This document shows, one piece after another, positions 5,211-6,104 of a stretch of DNA of 6,104 nt. Every line of letters begins with the position of its first letter. Within the stretch, counting starts at the first letter, position 1. Both the position numbers and the translations under genes were made by a program. The stretch comes from Chlorobiota bacterium (lineage in GTDB: Bacteria > Bacteroidota > Bacteroidia > Bacteroidales > B39-G9), in NCBI GenBank assembly GCA_030632095.1, contig DAOVJU010000225.1:1-6104 (forward strand). Direction: 5' to 3'. Under the pieces are notes generated by a model that saw nothing but the letters and a program-made list of their open reading frames with translations, did not search any database and was not told where the DNA came from.

Positions 5211-5651
5211 TCAAAATTTTATGGTTTTATTTTTAAGTTGGGTTTTTACAAAAGTTAAGGCTACTGCCTGAGTTAACAGAACATTTTTAATATCATTATT
5301 CATTATGGCAGTTATAAATTCTTTCAGCAAATCCATATTAGATGTCATGATATAAAAACCGCCTTGTTTAATTGTTTCTAAGCCCCAATTAAATTGATTT
5401 AGTATTTTGTCTCGTGACCATTCACTATTTGGTGCTTTGCATTCAATACCTACTAATGTACCAAATTCAGGACGTTGTAAAACTAAGTCAGATACATTTT
5501 TTTGCATACCCATAGATTTACGATAAGCACCATGAGCTTCATTTTTTGGATTATTATAAACTTCAAATAATCTATCTCGATGTTCAGGCCAAGTTTGACC
5601 AAAAAACATTATAAATTCATGTTGGAATCTATCTTCAGGATTTCTTCGCAT
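5211..5651 (-). CDS. VRR-NUC (PD-(D/E)XK) nuclease
   Basis: This is a 146-residue standalone nuclease of the VRR-NUC type, expected to cut branched or other structured DNA during replication, recombination or packaging. The family signature reads in order: EDRFQHEFIMFF (6-17, with E12 a candidate acidic residue), the NNP box at 33-35 followed by GAYRKSMGM (41-49), NVSDLVL (52-58, catalytic D55), IECKAP (69-74, catalytic E70 and K72), then Q86 in NQFNWGLE and a GGFYIM strand (about 97-102). These match the usual D-x(n)-E-x-K-x(n)-Q core, so it looks active. The length is typical of phage versions. The ATG at 5651 is the only start after an in-frame stop; it gives a 43-base overlap with the upstream gene. 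Its neighbours (SSB upstream, methyltransferase downstream) suit a replication/recombination operon. Whether it resolves Holliday junctions is inferred. Confidence 0.88.
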   Translation of the reverse strand: MRRNPEDRFQHEFIMFFGQTWPEHRDRLFEVYNNPKNEAHGAYRKSMGMQKNVSDLVLQRPEFGTLVGIECKAPNSEWSRDKILNQFNWGLETIKQGGFYIMTSNMDLLKEFITAIMNNDIKNVLLTQAVALTFVKTQLKNKTIKF

Positions 5652-5905
5652 ATCAAAAAGTATAAAATTGATGATTTCTTATATTTATACCAAATATCAT
5701 TAATATCAATATATTGGCCGTAAGCTAACAAAGGTAATACGCTTGGTAATATATCACCTTTTATAATTTGGATACAATCAATAATTTTGTATTTATCATT
5801 AATAGTTTTCCAATCTGATATTAATTTACCATGTAATAATTCACCGGGCACGGCAAATAATTTATAACCATGCACCGGTGGTTCATTTACTTGTAGGTTA
5901 CTCAT
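5609..5905 (-). CDS. Hypothetical 98-residue protein between SSB and nuclease
   Basis: The ATG at 5903-5905 lies 3 bases after the SSB stop, so the two genes are probably co-transcribed. The protein is mixed alpha/beta, with VHGYKLFAVPGELLHGKLIS near the start and a hydrophobic LPSVLPLLAYGQ stretch in the middle. No known catalytic or metal-binding motif, signal peptide or clear membrane segment is visible, and I do not recognise a family. Its last 43 bases overlap the VRR-NUC start in another frame, an unusually long overlap for this operon. It may be a replication or recombination accessory protein, judged from its neighbours only. Confidence 0.7.
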   Translation of the reverse strand: MSNLQVNEPPVHGYKLFAVPGELLHGKLISDWKTINDKYKIIDCIQIIKGDILPSVLPLLAYGQYIDINDIWYKYKKSSILYFLICEEILKIDSNMNL

Positions 5906-5908
5906 TTA

Positions 5909-6104
5909 TTAGAATGGTAAGTCGTCACCTTGATTTTCATCAAAAGTTCCTGATGCTACTGCATTTGAAGTTGGTGAAGCATTAGAAAAATCTTTTAAAT
6001 TACCTAAATATGGTAAATCTTTACCAATTTCTTTAGCTTTTGCCTCAGATTCTTTTTCTTTTATTTCCTTGTAAACCATTGACGGCAATGTTTGTTTTAT
6101 AGAT
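5909..6104 (-). CDS. ssb: Single-stranded DNA-binding protein, C-terminal part (cut by window edge)
   Basis: The visible part is 64 C-terminal residues; the N-terminus lies beyond base 6104. A Lys/Glu-rich helix-like stretch (KEIKEKESEAKAKEIGK) is followed by a Ser/Asn/Ala-rich flexible linker and ends in DENQGDDLPF before TAA. The acidic D-D-L-P-F tip is the hallmark of bacterial-type single-stranded DNA-binding proteins and recruits partner proteins of replication and recombination. The OB-fold that would bind DNA is not in the window, so the call rests on the tail and on the neighbouring nuclease and methyltransferase genes. In phage genomes SSB protects replicating or recombining single strands. 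Another DNA-metabolism protein with an SSB-like tip is a less likely alternative. Confidence 0.75.
   Translation of the reverse strand, partial: SIKQTLPSMVYKEIKEKESEAKAKEIGKDLPYLGNLKDFSNASPTSNAVASGTFDENQGDDLPF

Noticed and set aside
2707..5651. A restriction-modification system formed by the VRR-NUC nuclease and the methyltransferase
   Set aside because: VRR-NUC proteins in phages are usually structure-specific nucleases near replication genes, and seven unrelated small genes separate the two. No sequence-specific restriction domain is visible.

Overview
This window looks like part of a tailed double-stranded DNA phage or prophage of a Bacteroidota (probably Flavobacteriia-like) host. It is AT-rich and almost gapless. 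Most starts lack a Shine-Dalgarno sequence and sit in A/T-rich leaders. One secreted protein has a signal peptide ending in VNA|Q, a form common in that phylum. The host is inferred from these traits; no host gene is visible.

The layout is two convergent blocks. The rightward block (bases 1-2660) reads as the end of a late structural/lysis module. It holds a 5'-truncated beta-rich virion protein, a 97-residue unknown, a 278-residue LamG/concanavalin-like tail or receptor-binding candidate with an N-terminal 6-residue tandem repeat, a 130-residue exported YfiM/DUF2279-like protein, and a 214-residue protein with one N-terminal membrane segment. A strong hairpin at 2695-2722 separates the blocks; its stem is fully paired only in the rightward transcript.

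The leftward block (6104 down to 2707) reads as an early/replication and accessory operon. In transcription order it holds the C-terminus of a single-stranded DNA-binding protein (acidic tip DDLPF), a 98-residue unknown, a VRR-NUC nuclease, a string of very small proteins (55, 64, 83, 100, 66, 85 and 30 residues), and a Dnmt3-like DNA cytosine-5 methyltransferase. Five junctions in the small-gene string are ATGA stop/start overlaps, so the string is probably translationally coupled. Two of its members (55 and 30 residues) are easily missed but fit these junctions exactly.

The SSB and VRR-NUC suit phage DNA replication/recombination, and the methyltransferase most plausibly protects phage DNA from host restriction. 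The intervening small membrane proteins have no recognisable function. They are the most interesting unexplained part, as possible host-takeover, exclusion or anti-defence genes, but that is inference from position only. I do not see clear evidence of a wholly new system here.
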